64,000 nucleotides of DNA from Rippkaea orientalis PCC 8801 (GTDB lineage Bacteria; Cyanobacteriota; Cyanobacteriia; Cyanobacteriales; Microcystaceae), in NCBI RefSeq assembly GCF_000021805.1, contig NC_011726.1, positions 1,860,001 through 1,924,000 on the forward strand. The letters run 5' to 3'. The stretch's first letter is position 1, and every line of letters begins with the position of its first letter. Under the pieces are notes generated by a model that worked only from the letters and a program-made list of their open reading frames with translations, made no database searches and was not told where the DNA came from. Shown in pieces: positions 27,551-37,253 of this stretch. The position numbers were made by a program, and so were the translations under genes.

Positions 27551-28552
27551 CTAGGTTCCCCAACGAAAAATGGCTGCACCCCAAGTTAAACCCGCTCCAA
27601 AACCTGAAGTAGCAATGATATCTCCGTTTTTAATTTTGCCCGATCTAACGGCTTCATCCAGGGCAAGGGGGATAGAGGCAGCCGAGGTATTCCCGTATTC
27701 TTCGAGATTAGCGATCACTTTTTCTGAGGGAATCTTGAGACGTTGGGCAACTGCATCGATAATACGTTGATTCGCTTGGTGTAGAATAAGCCAATCAATG
27801 TCATCTGTGGAAAGATTCGCCCGAAACAGGGCTTTTTCAATGACTTCTGGCACTTTTGCCACGGCAAAACGGTAAACCTCTCGCCCGTTCATCGTGATAG
27901 GTTGGTAAGTCCCCTGACTAATCCTTAAGCCGTCTTTGAGGGATTTTTCTTGCCCTTCATAGGCAAGATTGAGAGAATCATGCTGTTGACCATCGCTATA
28001 GAGTTCAAACCCTAACAAGCGATCCTCTTCGGCGGTTCCTTGACAAACCACTGCCCCAGCCCCATCTCCAAACAGGACACAGGTGGTGCGATCGCTCCAA
28101 TCTACCCAACGGGATAGAACATCTGCTCCAATGACCAGCACCCGACGATAAACCCCTGTCCGAATGAATTGGGCTGCCGTTACCAGGGCAAAAACAAACC
28201 CCGAACAAGCTGCCGTTAAATCGAAGGCTACGGCATTAGAAGCCCCTAACAGGTGTTGTACCCTAGCAGCACTGCCAAATAAGTCATCAGGGGTCGAAGT
28301 AGCCAGGATAATCAAATCAATCTCGCTGGCAGTTAAGCCAGCCATCTTCATTGCTTCTGAGGCTGCTTGAGCACAGAGATCGCTCAGGGAAATTTCAGGG
28401 GAAGCCAAATGTCGCTGACCGATCCCGGTTCTAGTACGAATCCACTCATCGGAGGTATCCACCAAATGAGCCAGATCATCATTAGTCATCACTGGGGTTG
28501 GTGTTGCTGACCCACAGCCGATAATAGCGATTCGATCCCCTAATGCGTTCAA
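27551..28552 (-). CDS. fabH: 3-oxoacyl-ACP synthase III
   Basis: Starts fatty-acid synthesis by condensing acetyl-CoA with malonyl-ACP. Its 333 residues hold the catalytic Cys in DLTAACSGFVFAL near residue 115, the His in LILHQANQRI, and the Asn in EYGNTSAASIPLAL. The C-terminus GFGAGLTWGAAI is also typical. The gene lies 74 bp after plsX on the minus strand and is read in the same direction. Confidence 0.95.
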   Translation of the reverse strand: MNALGDRIAIIGCGSATPTPVMTNDDLAHLVDTSDEWIRTRTGIGQRHLASPEISLSDLCAQAASEAMKMAGLTASEIDLIILATSTPDDLFGSAARVQHLLGASNAVAFDLTAACSGFVFALVTAAQFIRTGVYRRVLVIGADVLSRWVDWSDRTTCVLFGDGAGAVVCQGTAEEDRLLGFELYSDGQQHDSLNLAYEGQEKSLKDGLRISQGTYQPITMNGREVYRFAVAKVPEVIEKALFRANLSTDDIDWLILHQANQRIIDAVAQRLKIPSEKVIANLEEYGNTSAASIPLALDEAVRSGKIKNGDIIATSGFGAGLTWGAAIFRWGT

Positions 28553-28626
28553 GAAAATTCCCCCTTGCTGTTCAATTCAAAAGTCAGTGATGGTTCAGGG
28601 GAGAAGTTTCCCCCCACGGTCATCGG

Positions 28627-29679
28627 CTACAGTTCGCTGTTGACGGTAGCTGACTGGGCAAGACCATCCTCTTCGGTTTGTTTTCTGTCAGCTTGAATGC
28701 GATCAATTACCTGATGACTAATGGCTTCTTTGGCTAGGCGAATGGCATTAAAAATCGAGGGAGCTTGAGAGCTACCATGACTAATAATACAAATTCCGGC
28801 TACACCAAACAGTAAAGCCCCACCATGTTCAGCGTGATCGATGCGCTGTTTAAGGCGTTTTAGGTTGGGTTTGAGCAGACTTGATCCGACTTTTCCCCGC
28901 CATCCTTGGGGTAATTCCTCGCGCATAATTTGGAGCAGAATTTCCCCGACTGCTTCGGCAAATTTTAGTAAGACGTTACCGACAAAGCCATCACAGACAA
29001 TTACGTCAAAGCGACCGGATAGGACATCCCGGCCTTCTGCGTTGCCAATAAAGGGGATTTTGGGGTTGGCTTCTAATAATTCATAGGTTTGTAGGGCTAG
29101 ATCGTTGCCTTTGGTGGATTCTTCCCCAATATTGAGTAATCCTACCTTGGGCTGTTCCACACCCAGAACGTATTCGCTGTAAATCGTTCCCATCAGGGCA
29201 AATTGTTCTAAATATTTGGGACGACAATCGACGTTTGCTCCCACATCGAGAATAATTACCGATTTCCCCGCTAACATGGTCGGAAAAACTGCTCCGATCG
29301 CCGGACGGTCAATGCCTTTGATGCGTCCTAAGCGCAGGGTGGCCGCGGCCATGGCTGCTCCTGAATGCCCGGCAGAGACGACGGCATCCGCGCGGTTTTG
29401 CTTGACCAAATCCATGGCCACGTTAATGGAGGCGTTGGGTTTGCGTCTGAGTTCGGTAATGCCTTCCTCCATGGAGATCGCCCCATCGGCCTCGACAATT
29501 TCGATGTTCGGGGACTGGATATGGTGTTGGAGAGACTGTTCTATTTGTTGGCGATCGCCCACCAACAAAATCGTTACGTCGAGTTCTTCGGACGCTCGGA
29601 TCGCTCCAGCGACGATTTCATCAGGGGCGTGATCTCCCCCCATAGCGTCTACTGCAATTCTTGCGCGAGTTGCTGCCAT
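28627..29679 (-). CDS. plsX: Phosphate acyltransferase PlsX
   Basis: Makes acyl-phosphate from acyl-ACP for phospholipid synthesis. Its 350 residues open with RIAVDAMGGDHAPDEIV, the hallmark of PlsX, and contain VSAGHSGAAMAAATLRLGRI and GNVLLKFAEAVGE. The C-terminal tail (DRIQADRKQTEEDGL) is a variable extension. It heads the plsX-fabH-fabD operon. Confidence 0.95.
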   Translation of the reverse strand: MAATRARIAVDAMGGDHAPDEIVAGAIRASEELDVTILLVGDRQQIEQSLQHHIQSPNIEIVEADGAISMEEGITELRRKPNASINVAMDLVKQNRADAVVSAGHSGAAMAAATLRLGRIKGIDRPAIGAVFPTMLAGKSVIILDVGANVDCRPKYLEQFALMGTIYSEYVLGVEQPKVGLLNIGEESTKGNDLALQTYELLEANPKIPFIGNAEGRDVLSGRFDVIVCDGFVGNVLLKFAEAVGEILLQIMREELPQGWRGKVGSSLLKPNLKRLKQRIDHAEHGGALLFGVAGICIISHGSSQAPSIFNAIRLAKEAISHQVIDRIQADRKQTEEDGLAQSATVNSEL

Positions 29680-29846
29680 TGATCAATAGTGATAGAAGCC
29701 TTCAAAATTTTAACAGAAACCTAGTAAAATCAGAACCCAAATGATTCATCATTTGACCCTAGGCTAAAGGGATAATGATAAAAGAGTACAGATAGATAAA
29801 GATTAACCTTAACCCGATTATCGCATGATGTGAGGAGATTTTTGGA

Positions 29847-31133
29847 ATGTCAGAAATATTGGCTTGGACTTTAGGCAATTTATTCCTTAATATTTTGGGG
29901 CGTAACCCAGACCCTTTACCTTCTGTTGCTGTCATCGCTTGGCAAGAGGCGGAAATTTTTGCGGTTCCGACAGACCCTGATCCGGTTGTTGAGGAAATTG
30001 TCGCGGATTATCTCAAAAAAGTGGCTGCTTTGGGGTTTCCTGCTGAAAAACAAGGGGTCTGGATTCAGACTGAATGGGCGTATCTAGGGGATAATCAGTC
30101 AAAAATTCCCCTTTCAGCCGCTTCTTTAACGAAAATTGCTACGTCTATTGCTGCTTTGGAAACTTGGGGGACTGACCATCGGTTTGTTACTCAAATTTCG
30201 ACGCGGGGAACGGTCAAGAATGGGGTATTACAGGGGGATTTGATCGTTCAAGGAGGGGGCGATCCTCTGTTTGTTTGGGAGGAGGCGATCGCCCTCGGTA
30301 ATCAACTCAATCAACTGGGGATTCGTGAGGTAACGGGTAACTTGATTATTGTAGGCAATTTTTGGATGAATTTCCAAACCGATCCCCAAAGATCAGGGGA
30401 ATTACTTCAATTAGGGTTAAATGCAGCCCGTTGGACTCGTGAGATCGAGCAACAGTACCAAGCGTTACCGCCAAAAACTCCCCGTCCCCAAGTGGCGATC
30501 GCCGGACAAGTTCAAGTCCAAACTATTCCCCCTGATGGAACTCAATTATTGATACGTCACCAGTCGCTAACGGTAGCAGAACTGCTTAAAGAGATGAATC
30601 TTTATAGCAATAATCCGATGGCGGAGATGTTAGCCCAATTAGCCGGAGGATCGATAGTTGTGGCTCAAACAGCCGCAAAAGCCGCTAATCTCTCCCCAGA
30701 AGAGATTCAATTAATTAATGGTTCGGGGTTGGGGGTAGAAAACCGCATTTCTCCTCGTGCTTCGGTGGCGATGTTAATGGCAATTGAAGACAAATTAAAG
30801 GATAATCCGTTAAAAGTGAGCGATTTATTCCCGATGGCAGGGAGGGACACCACGGGAACGGTACAATGGCGCAATATTCCCGATGGGGTGGCAGTGAAAA
30901 CGGGAACGCTTAACCAAGTCAGTGCTCTAGCGGGAGTTATGCCCACTAAGGAAAGGGGTCAAGTCTGGTTCTCTATCATCAATTCGGGCTCTAATGTCGA
31001 TCGCTTTCGGGTGGAACAGGACAATTTATTACAGCGTTTAGCCCAACATTGGCAATTAACTCCTATTATCTCTAATAAAGAAACTAAGCCTTATTTGGGT
31101 GATCCTAAGCGCAATTTGAAGGCTGAAGGTTGA
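29847..31133 (+). CDS. D-Ala-D-Ala carboxypeptidase, PBP4/S13 type
   Basis: A 428-residue penicillin-binding protein of the S13 (PBP4/DacB) family, which trims or cleaves peptidoglycan cross-links. The catalytic SxxK is in SAASLTKIATS near residue 90, SxN is in YSNNPMAEML, and KTG is in VAVKTGTLNQVSAL. LIVQGGGDPLF is also typical. Compared with E. coli PBP4 it is shorter and lacks a clear cleavable signal peptide; the N-terminus has a weakly hydrophobic stretch (LAWTLGNLFLNILG). A GTAGG palindrome follows it. Confidence 0.82.
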   Translation: MSEILAWTLGNLFLNILGRNPDPLPSVAVIAWQEAEIFAVPTDPDPVVEEIVADYLKKVAALGFPAEKQGVWIQTEWAYLGDNQSKIPLSAASLTKIATSIAALETWGTDHRFVTQISTRGTVKNGVLQGDLIVQGGGDPLFVWEEAIALGNQLNQLGIREVTGNLIIVGNFWMNFQTDPQRSGELLQLGLNAARWTREIEQQYQALPPKTPRPQVAIAGQVQVQTIPPDGTQLLIRHQSLTVAELLKEMNLYSNNPMAEMLAQLAGGSIVVAQTAAKAANLSPEEIQLINGSGLGVENRISPRASVAMLMAIEDKLKDNPLKVSDLFPMAGRDTTGTVQWRNIPDGVAVKTGTLNQVSALAGVMPTKERGQVWFSIINSGSNVDRFRVEQDNLLQRLAQHWQLTPIISNKETKPYLGDPKRNLKAEG

Positions 31134-31164
31134 CGGGATTGTACAGCCCTAAGACATAATTATT

Positions 31165-31196
31165 GTAGGGATTTAACACGGTTAAATCCTCTCCCC
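31165..31196. repeat. GTAGGGATTTAAC palindrome
   Basis: GGATTTAAC and GTTAAATCC arms (31169-31189) lie around ACG, with GTAGG outside on the left. It sits between the carboxypeptidase and the kinase gene. Confidence 0.55.
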
Positions 31197-31236
31197 ATTT
31201 GCCATCTCTTATCTTCTACAGAATAATGGATGATTT

Positions 31237-32876
31237 ATGCTTTATTGTCTCAACCCTAATTGTAGTGATCCCGAAAATTCTCAGACCAATCAACGGTGTC
31301 AGGGATGTGGAGAAAATTTACAAGAAACCTGTCAAGATTATGTCTTTCGGGTTCATTATAGAATCATACAAAAATTAGGAGAAGGTGCTTTCGGGAGAAC
31401 CTATCTTGCTGAGGAAATGGATTGCAAAAATGAACCAAGAGTGATTAAAAAGTTGGTGACAGCGATGCAAGGTTCAATGTTCACTAAAGCTAAAGAACTG
31501 TTTGAACGGGAAGCCGAAAAACTCTATCAATTAAATCATTCAAAAATTCCTAAGTTTTATGCTTATTTTGAATACGAAAAGGCGTTTTATTTGGTGCAAG
31601 AGTTTATTGATGGGGATAATTTATTTAATGAAGTTTGGCAACAGGGGGCTTTTAATGAGGAGAAAATTCAACACCTTTTAACGGAATTACTCCCGATTTT
31701 GATCTATCTTCATGACCAAAAAATCTTACATCGGGATATTAAACCAGAAAATATTATGCGTCGTCGTTCTCCTTCTTCTGGGGGGAATTATGGGGACTTA
31801 GTATTAATTGATTTTGGGGCATCAAAACAACTCAATACAACGATGCAACCCATCGGGGGAAGTCGCATTTATACCCCTGGATACGCGGCGATTGAACAAA
31901 TCATGGGACAACCTCAACCCGCTAGTGATATCTATAGTTTGGCTGCCACAGCCGTTAGGTTATTAACCCGATATTTTCCCCAAGAAGATGAGTACAATAA
32001 TCTGGTCGATGAGTTATGTGTTTTGGATGTTATGGGGGTTAAATGGCAATGGAAAGAATACGCAGCTAAACAAGGTATCACTATTAGTCAAAATTTGGTG
32101 CAGGTGTTAGACAAAATGTTAGAACCTGCCTTAGATAACCGTTATCAATCTGCTCAACAAGTTTTAGATGATCTGAACAAGTTTATCAATATTACTAATA
32201 ATATTCCGACAACTCCTAAATTTCCGTCTCCTGCTAAAACTGTTCTTTCTCCTCCTCCTGTTGAAAATACTAAGAATACAGGGTTAGGACAAGGGTTACA
32301 AAAACTGTTTTCTCTATCTAATTCTAAAAAAATACTACAAAATACAACAGGTAATAACCTTAAAACCTTCAGCTTTGAAGTGGTTCAGGTGAATAGAAGG
32401 GGAGAGATTATTAACCGTCAACAGAAACAAGCGCAATACTTCAGGGAAACCTTAGCCAAAAATGTTGAATTAGACATGGTGTCTATTCCTGGGGGAACTT
32501 TCTGGATGGGCACGGATGATGAGGAAATTGAAAGGTTAGTTAAAAAGTTTAATTGGGACTATTTTAGACGAGAAAAACCCCAACATCAGGTAAGAGTTCC
32601 TTCTTTCTACATGGGGAAATATCCTGTTACGCAAGCGCAATGGAAGGCGATCGCAGCGTTAGACAAGATAGACATTGATTTAAAGCCAACTCCATCCTAT
32701 TTTAAAGGCGATCAGCGTCCTGTTGAACAAGTTAGTTGGTATGACTGTGTGGAGTTTTGTAAGCGACTGTCCAAGCTAACACGAAAGGACTATCAATTAT
32801 CTAGTGAAGCACAATGGGAATACGCTTGTCGAAGTGAGAAGTCAGAATTAACACTCGCACAGTGGAATGAGAAACT
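31237..32876 (+). pseudogene. Ser/Thr kinase-FGE fusion, 5' part before the IS
   Basis: The intact gene would encode about 676 residues; this is codons 1-546. It starts with a zinc ribbon (CLNPNCS, CQGCGENL). A Pkn2-type kinase follows from about residue 41, with GEGAFGRTYLAEE (P-loop), HRDIKPENIM (catalytic Asp167) and LIDFGASKQ. From about 415 comes a formylglycine-generating-enzyme/sulfatase-modifying domain (SIPGGTFWMGTDDEE, GKYPVTQAQWKA, QLSSEAQWEYACR). An IS4-family element splits the domain at codon 547. The unbroken frame then runs 19 nonsense residues into the IS to a stop at 32931. The kinase part could still be made as a truncated protein. Confidence 0.88.
32866..32876 (+). repeat. 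Target-site duplication, left copy
   Basis: AATGAGAAACT at 32866-32876 matches AATGAGAAACA at 34494-34504, with only the last base differing. The two copies flank the IS4-family element. Confidence 0.85.
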
Positions 32877-34493
32877 TGACGGGGTGACAAGAGTTGGGAA
32901 AGGCTTACCAGAGCGTAGTTTGCCGACTTGACTTAAATTTAAAATCCCCGTTATTAATAACTCTCACTAATGCTTTTTATTATTACAATTGGCTTCATTA
33001 ATGTTACAAAAGCGCGGGGGAAATTTTTTTCGATTATTATTTGAATAGCTGAAAAAATGATACAATAAATTTATCAGTTATTGTTTAACTGATTACATGG
33101 TTACAATGTATGCGACGAAATAAGAGGAAATTAACTAATAGCAGATAAGGCTTTTAAACCTCGGTTATATTCATTAATTTTGTGAAGGTTAATTCTCATA
33201 ATTTGTTCAACAAACAAGTAACAGAAATCCCAGGCTAAGACCCAACTTTGTCCATATAGCCCTACCCAAAATTCACTATGTCTTCTGACTTGTCTTTTCG
33301 GTTCTGTTAGTCTAGATATATACTTTTGATATCCTCTATTTTTAATTGACTTCCCTTTTAAAGCCGATAAAGTATAAGCAATAGCTATTAATAAAATCAA
33401 GTTAGTAAGTCGATGAATATTAGCTTTACTCCCTTCGAGATTATATCCTCCACTCTTATAATCTCGAAACATAGCTTCAATTCCACCTCTGATTTTATAA
33501 TATTTTATGACTTCGGATGGGTTATCTAAATTGGTTATAATAAACCAAGGTTCTTCTTCCTGATGGTTTCTATATTTTCTCTTCTGATAAGCCAATACAT
33601 TAAAGCGACCAAACCCTTTTTGCTTGGTGATAAAAATGTTTTTTTCAAAAACTTTGACTCCTGGGGTCAGGGTTAAATCTTGAAAGCGTTTTTGATTCTT
33701 CTTACTTCTTCTAATGTAGACATTTTTCCTTTCTCGAAAAGCAAAATAGATGGGATTTTTAGCCGTTCGGTTTCGTTTCTTTAACCAATAAGATAATTCT
33801 ACCCCATGAAACTCCCTATCCCCTAAAATTAATAACTCATAGTCGGCAAATAATTTCAAGACCGGTCGGATTAAAGCGATTTGTTCTTTGACGTTGCTGC
33901 TTCCTTTTTTCTCTAGAATTTGCCAGTAAATAGGGAAGGCTCTCTTTCTCCAAACTACACTAATCATGAACACATTTTTATCCTGCCACTGAGTCCTATC
34001 CAAAACTAAAGTTAAACGACTTCCTGGTTTAAATTCTCGTTCTACTATTAATTTTATCAGAGGAAACCATAATAAGACAAGGCTTAAGCACGGTTCGACT
34101 AAAAATCTTTGAATCTTCTTTCTACGACTTTCGTATAGAATAGGAAGAGGAAGATAAGCCGCTAACCGTTCTATTCTAACTTGTTTATGAACTTGTAAAA
34201 GCCATATTAATATTCGTAAAAGTAAAAATTTACTTTTTGATAATGCGTTTTGTAAATAGTCCTGATAGAAAGGCAAAAAATCCATAGATGATGATGAAAG
34301 AACATGATGACTGAACAAGCCTTTTTATCATTTTAGGGCAGATTAATTCTGTTCATTTCTAACAATTAGACATTTTCTCGTCTAGATAGACTATTTGTAC
34401 TGTTTATCGGGTGGGCTGAATCTATTTTTTCAGGCGATCGCTGATCTCTAAATCCCTGACGGTGAGCCTTTTCCAACCCTTGTCACCCCGTCA
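32877..34493 (-). mobile_element. IS4-family insertion sequence, about 1.6 kb
   Basis: The left end is TGACGGGGTGACAAGAGTTG and the right end, reverse-complemented, is TGACGGGGTGACAAGGGTTG. These are near-identical terminal inverted repeats of about 30 bp. The element is 1617 bp with an 11-bp (10 exact) target duplication, in the range reported for IS4 relatives. It contains one transposase gene on the minus strand. The close match of ends and target copies suggests a recent insertion. Confidence 0.9.
33131..34318 (-). CDS. IS4-family transposase
   Basis: A 395-residue DDE transposase. The first Asp is in LVLDRTQW near residue 106, the second is in LILGDREF, and the C-terminal Tyr/Arg/Glu region is YYKIRGGIEAMFRDYKSGG, typical of IS4 relatives. 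The first 11 residues before MDFLPFYQDYL may not be translated. It appears intact, so the element may be active. It is read opposite to the gene it interrupts. Confidence 0.9.
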   Translation of the reverse strand: MFSHHVLSSSSMDFLPFYQDYLQNALSKSKFLLLRILIWLLQVHKQVRIERLAAYLPLPILYESRRKKIQRFLVEPCLSLVLLWFPLIKLIVEREFKPGSRLTLVLDRTQWQDKNVFMISVVWRKRAFPIYWQILEKKGSSNVKEQIALIRPVLKLFADYELLILGDREFHGVELSYWLKKRNRTAKNPIYFAFRERKNVYIRRSKKNQKRFQDLTLTPGVKVFEKNIFITKQKGFGRFNVLAYQKRKYRNHQEEEPWFIITNLDNPSEVIKYYKIRGGIEAMFRDYKSGGYNLEGSKANIHRLTNLILLIAIAYTLSALKGKSIKNRGYQKYISRLTEPKRQVRRHSEFWVGLYGQSWVLAWDFCYLFVEQIMRINLHKINEYNRGLKALSAIS

Positions 34494-34895
34494 AATGAGA
34501 AACATAATCAACCCTTTTATTTTGGGGAAACGATAACAGGAAAGTTAGCTAATTATAAGGCTAACTATACCTATGCGGATGAATCTAAAGGAGAATATCG
34601 GGAAGAAACAACTCCTGTAGGACAATTTCCCCCCAATACTTTTGGATTATACGATATGCACGGGAATGTTTGGGAATGGTGTACCGATGATTATTATCCC
34701 AATTATCAAGGTGCGCCGAAAGATGGAAGTGCTTGGACTTCAAATGACACTAATACTACAAAAATACTTCGAGGCGGTTCGTGCTTCATTAATCCGCGCG
34801 GTTGCCGTTCGTCCTACCGCTTCAACGATTTTCCTCGCTACGCCCACCTCTATAGCGGTGTGCGAGTTGTGTGCGTCCTCCCCAGGACATTTTAG
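34494..34895 (+). pseudogene. Kinase-FGE fusion, 3' part after the IS, with DGR-like variable region
   Basis: Joining codon 546 (ending at 32875) directly to 34504 gives QWNEK-HNQPFYFGETITGK in one frame, so this is the rest of the same gene. It encodes the end of the FGE/C-type-lectin fold: LYDMHGNVWEWCTDDYY and ILRGGSCF. The last part, from 34782, has clustered NNC/NNT codons (TGC TTC ATT AAT, GGT, TCC TAC, TTC AAC GAT TTT, TAC, CAC CTC TAT), ending in SGVRVVCVLPRTF. This looks like a DGR variable region. The stop is at 34893-34895. Confidence 0.8.
34782..34888 (+). other. Candidate DGR variable region with downstream hairpin
   Basis: Many positions that would be AAC or AAT in a DGR template carry substitutions at their A bases only, the fingerprint of adenine-directed mutagenesis. 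The following GTGCGAGTTGTGTGCGTC would serve as the fixed IMH-like end. Directly after it GTCCT-CCCC-AGGAC (34875-34888) forms a short hairpin like those required for DGR retrohoming. No RT, Avd gene or template repeat is in the window, so the element would have to act from a distance. Confidence 0.6.
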
Positions 34896-35577
34896 CCCTT
34901 TGCTTTTTTGCCCGGTTGGTGAGCGTGTCGAATCATTGCCCTTTGCCTCATTTTCGCCCTAACGGGGGATCAATTTTTTGGTGCAGGGAATTATATACTT
35001 TGTAAAACTTTATTATAGGTTTTAAAAACTACACTTGGTTTTTAAAAACTGATACAGGTTTTTAAATAATGTAGGGGTTTAATAGTATTAAACCCACCTC
35101 CCCAATGGGTTACAACGGGCTTAATAAAGGTTAGCATGGGCTTAATACCATTAAGCCTCTACCAGAATATTGTTCAATAATGCAGAGGTTTAACCCTTAC
35201 TCATCAATTTAAAGACAGAGTAACCCAATTTACATTATGATTTTACCACAAAAAGAGTTTTTTTGTTACATACCTGAAACCCGCATTCTTGCGTCGATTA
35301 TTGAGAAGAATTATTATCTATTCGCTGATTTTTTAGTATATTTTGCTACAGTTTAATAAAAATTTAATAGTTAATAAAATTTAACAAAAACGCGCTGAAA
35401 CGAAACATAAAATCTTTATAAAATTTTAACGTAGGAGTGGGGTTTCCCCACCCTCACAGGGTTAAGGTTTCAAACCCATTTTTTTGATGAAAATTTTAAG
35501 GTTTATGTCTAAGTGTTCTAGGATACAAGGTCTGCTTGTTAAGATGGGGATCTCTAAGAACTCTATTTGAAACCTGT
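34896..35577. other. Non-coding stretch with palindromic repeats
   Basis: About 680 bp with no convincing gene. It starts with GCCCTTTGC repeats after the variable region. Palindromes of the GTAGG family lie at 35071-35103, 35136-35162 and 35431-35457. The part between 35280 and 35420 is AT-rich and could hold the promoter of the next gene, but no element can be named with confidence. Confidence 0.6.
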
Positions 35578-36072
35578 ATGAATCAAGCTGTTGTTGCTGT
35601 TCTTGATGGAACTAAAGCCCGGTTTTTTACCTTAGAAACTGCTGAATTTCCTGAATATCAATCAAGTCCTAATTTGGTTGAACATCAATGTCTAACCAAT
35701 ACCACAAAGGAACTTGCAGGAAAGGATCTTTGGGCGAATATTAAAACAGGAGGCAATCGAGGATCACGCAGTCAAAGTCATGGTTATGATGATCACCGAG
35801 AGAACCATCTTAATGAATTTGAGCGCAGTTTTGCCAAAGAAATTGAGAGCAAAATTATTGCATTAATCCAAGAACGGGATGCTCGTCAACTTCTGTTAGT
35901 CGCAGAACCTCAAATGTTAGGATTTATTCGGGAGTCCCTTACTCCTCATCTCCCTAAAAATGTTAAACTTCAAGAGTTAGCTAAGGATCTTTGCAAGCTT
36001 AAACCTTTAGATATTCATGAATATCTTGCCCATAAAAATCTGATTCCGGCTCGTAATGTTGTCGCCATCTAA
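35578..36072 (+). CDS. Host-attachment-like protein (bacterial eRF1-like family)
   Basis: A 164-residue protein starting MNQAVVAVLDGTKARFFTLE and ending in HEYLAHKNLIPAR. The first strand with DGTKARFF and the RQLLLVAEPQMLGFIRESL segment match proteins annotated as required for attachment to host cells, which belong to the bacterial eRF1/pelota-like superfamily. A true role in attachment is doubtful; ribosome- or stress-related function has been suggested for the superfamily. The frame can be extended to a TTG at 35536, but the ATG is preferred. Confidence 0.65.
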   Translation: MNQAVVAVLDGTKARFFTLETAEFPEYQSSPNLVEHQCLTNTTKELAGKDLWANIKTGGNRGSRSQSHGYDDHRENHLNEFERSFAKEIESKIIALIQERDARQLLLVAEPQMLGFIRESLTPHLPKNVKLQELAKDLCKLKPLDIHEYLAHKNLIPARNVVAI

Positions 36073-36091
36073 GGAATTTTGATCTAATTTT

Positions 36092-36118
36092 GTCGGGTGG
36101 GCAATGCCCACCTTTTTT
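36092..36118. terminator. Bidirectional terminator
   Basis: GGTGGGC-AAT-GCCCACC is followed by TTTTTT, with complementary A-rich sequence weak on the other side. It lies between the convergent host-attachment-like gene and the response-regulator gene. Confidence 0.75.
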
Positions 36119-36131
36119 GAATTTGAGATTA

Positions 36132-36827
36132 CTATTGAGTTAGACCATGTTTAAGGGCAAAGCGAACTAATTCGGTGCGACTATTGGTTCCGGTTTTACT
36201 AAACAAACGACTGACGTATTTTTCAACATTGCGAACACTGGTATTTAAACGCGAGGCAATTTCTTTATTCATCAATCCTTCTGCCACTAAATCTAAAACA
36301 CTTTGTTCTCTGGGAGTTAATTCAATTTTGATGGGAGAAGGAGTGGTTACTAAGTGAGGTTGTTGTCCAATTTGTGCTTTAATTTCGCGGATTTCTTGGG
36401 CAATTTCTTCTAATTTGACGGACTCACTACTGGCTTTTATACTAACTTTACGTCGTTCGAGTAAATTTTTAACGATCGCTTCTAATTCTTCAGGATCAAA
36501 GGGTTTGGATAAATAAGCATCACATCCAGCATGATAGCCTTGAATACGGTCAGAAGTCATCCCCCTAGCGGTTAAAAAAACCACAGGAAGGGACTGATAG
36601 CGAGGGTCTTCGCGTAATTTTCCTAAAAATTGATAGCCATCGACTTGAGGCATCATAATATCAGAAATGATTAAATCAGGGATTTCTTTTTCAATGAGTT
36701 CCCAAGCTTGATTAGCATTGCTGGCAACTTTAACGTTAAAATCACCACTATATTCTAGATAAGCTTGGACAGATTCACGAACCCCTGGTTCATCATCAAC
36801 CAGTAAAATTTTCTCAGGATTTGACAT
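36132..36827 (-). CDS. NarL/LuxR-type response regulator
   Basis: A 231-residue two-domain regulator. The receiver carries LLVDDEPGVRE, the phospho-acceptor Asp in LIISDIMMPQVDGYQF near residue 55, and the Lys in YLSKPFDPEEL. A linker helix (KLEEIAQEIREIKAQIG) leads to a LuxR-type helix-turn-helix (LTPREQSVLDLVAEGLMNKE, then LNTSVRNVEKYVSRLF). No partner kinase is adjacent, so its signal and targets cannot be told. It resembles cyanobacterial orphan regulators of the Ycf29 type, but I do not assign a name. Confidence 0.88.
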   Translation of the reverse strand: MSNPEKILLVDDEPGVRESVQAYLEYSGDFNVKVASNANQAWELIEKEIPDLIISDIMMPQVDGYQFLGKLREDPRYQSLPVVFLTARGMTSDRIQGYHAGCDAYLSKPFDPEELEAIVKNLLERRKVSIKASSESVKLEEIAQEIREIKAQIGQQPHLVTTPSPIKIELTPREQSVLDLVAEGLMNKEIASRLNTSVRNVEKYVSRLFSKTGTNSRTELVRFALKHGLTQ

Positions 36828-36879
36828 TATTTTGTTTCCTCAATTCAAGATAGCCATCGGTTTTACAGTGAAACTTCTT

Positions 36880-37182
36880 TTAGGAGTCTTCAACGGATAC
36901 AGCATCAACATCTATTGTCTCACCTTTGGAAGATTGTTGGCTAGTTTCTGGGGGAGTTTTTATCGATTTAAAATGATCAATAATCAGTTGAAATAATTCA
37001 TTAAAAAGAAGGGTAGTAACAACAAAATCATCAATTTGTCCAGCAATGGGAAAAACATCAGGAGAAATGTCTAAGGGACTAATTAGATAGACAAGGGTTC
37101 CTAGAATTACCCACCAGCGATATTGAGGATGGCGAATAGCGTTACGATACCAATTATAAATCCACTGCATAGAAATTTTCAC
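36880..37182 (-). CDS. YkvA/DUF1232 family membrane protein
   Basis: A 100-residue protein with one clear membrane span and the DUF1232 signature LVYLISPLDISPDVFPIAGQ followed by IDDFVV. The family function is not known. It lies between the response regulator and a DUF393 gene, all minus strand, and may share a transcript with them. An acidic Ser-rich tail ends the protein. Confidence 0.82.
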   Translation of the reverse strand: MKISMQWIYNWYRNAIRHPQYRWWVILGTLVYLISPLDISPDVFPIAGQIDDFVVTTLLFNELFQLIIDHFKSIKTPPETSQQSSKGETIDVDAVSVEDS

Positions 37183-37253
37183 AAATAATAGTCCTAACTT
37201 TTTCTCAATCTTGATAATCGGTTAGTTGCGTTTGATTAGTTCATCAATGAAGC

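Noticed and set aside
34642-34962. Plus-strand 106-codon frame over the FGE tail
   Set aside because: It is out of frame with the kinase-FGE gene, which explains the region fully.
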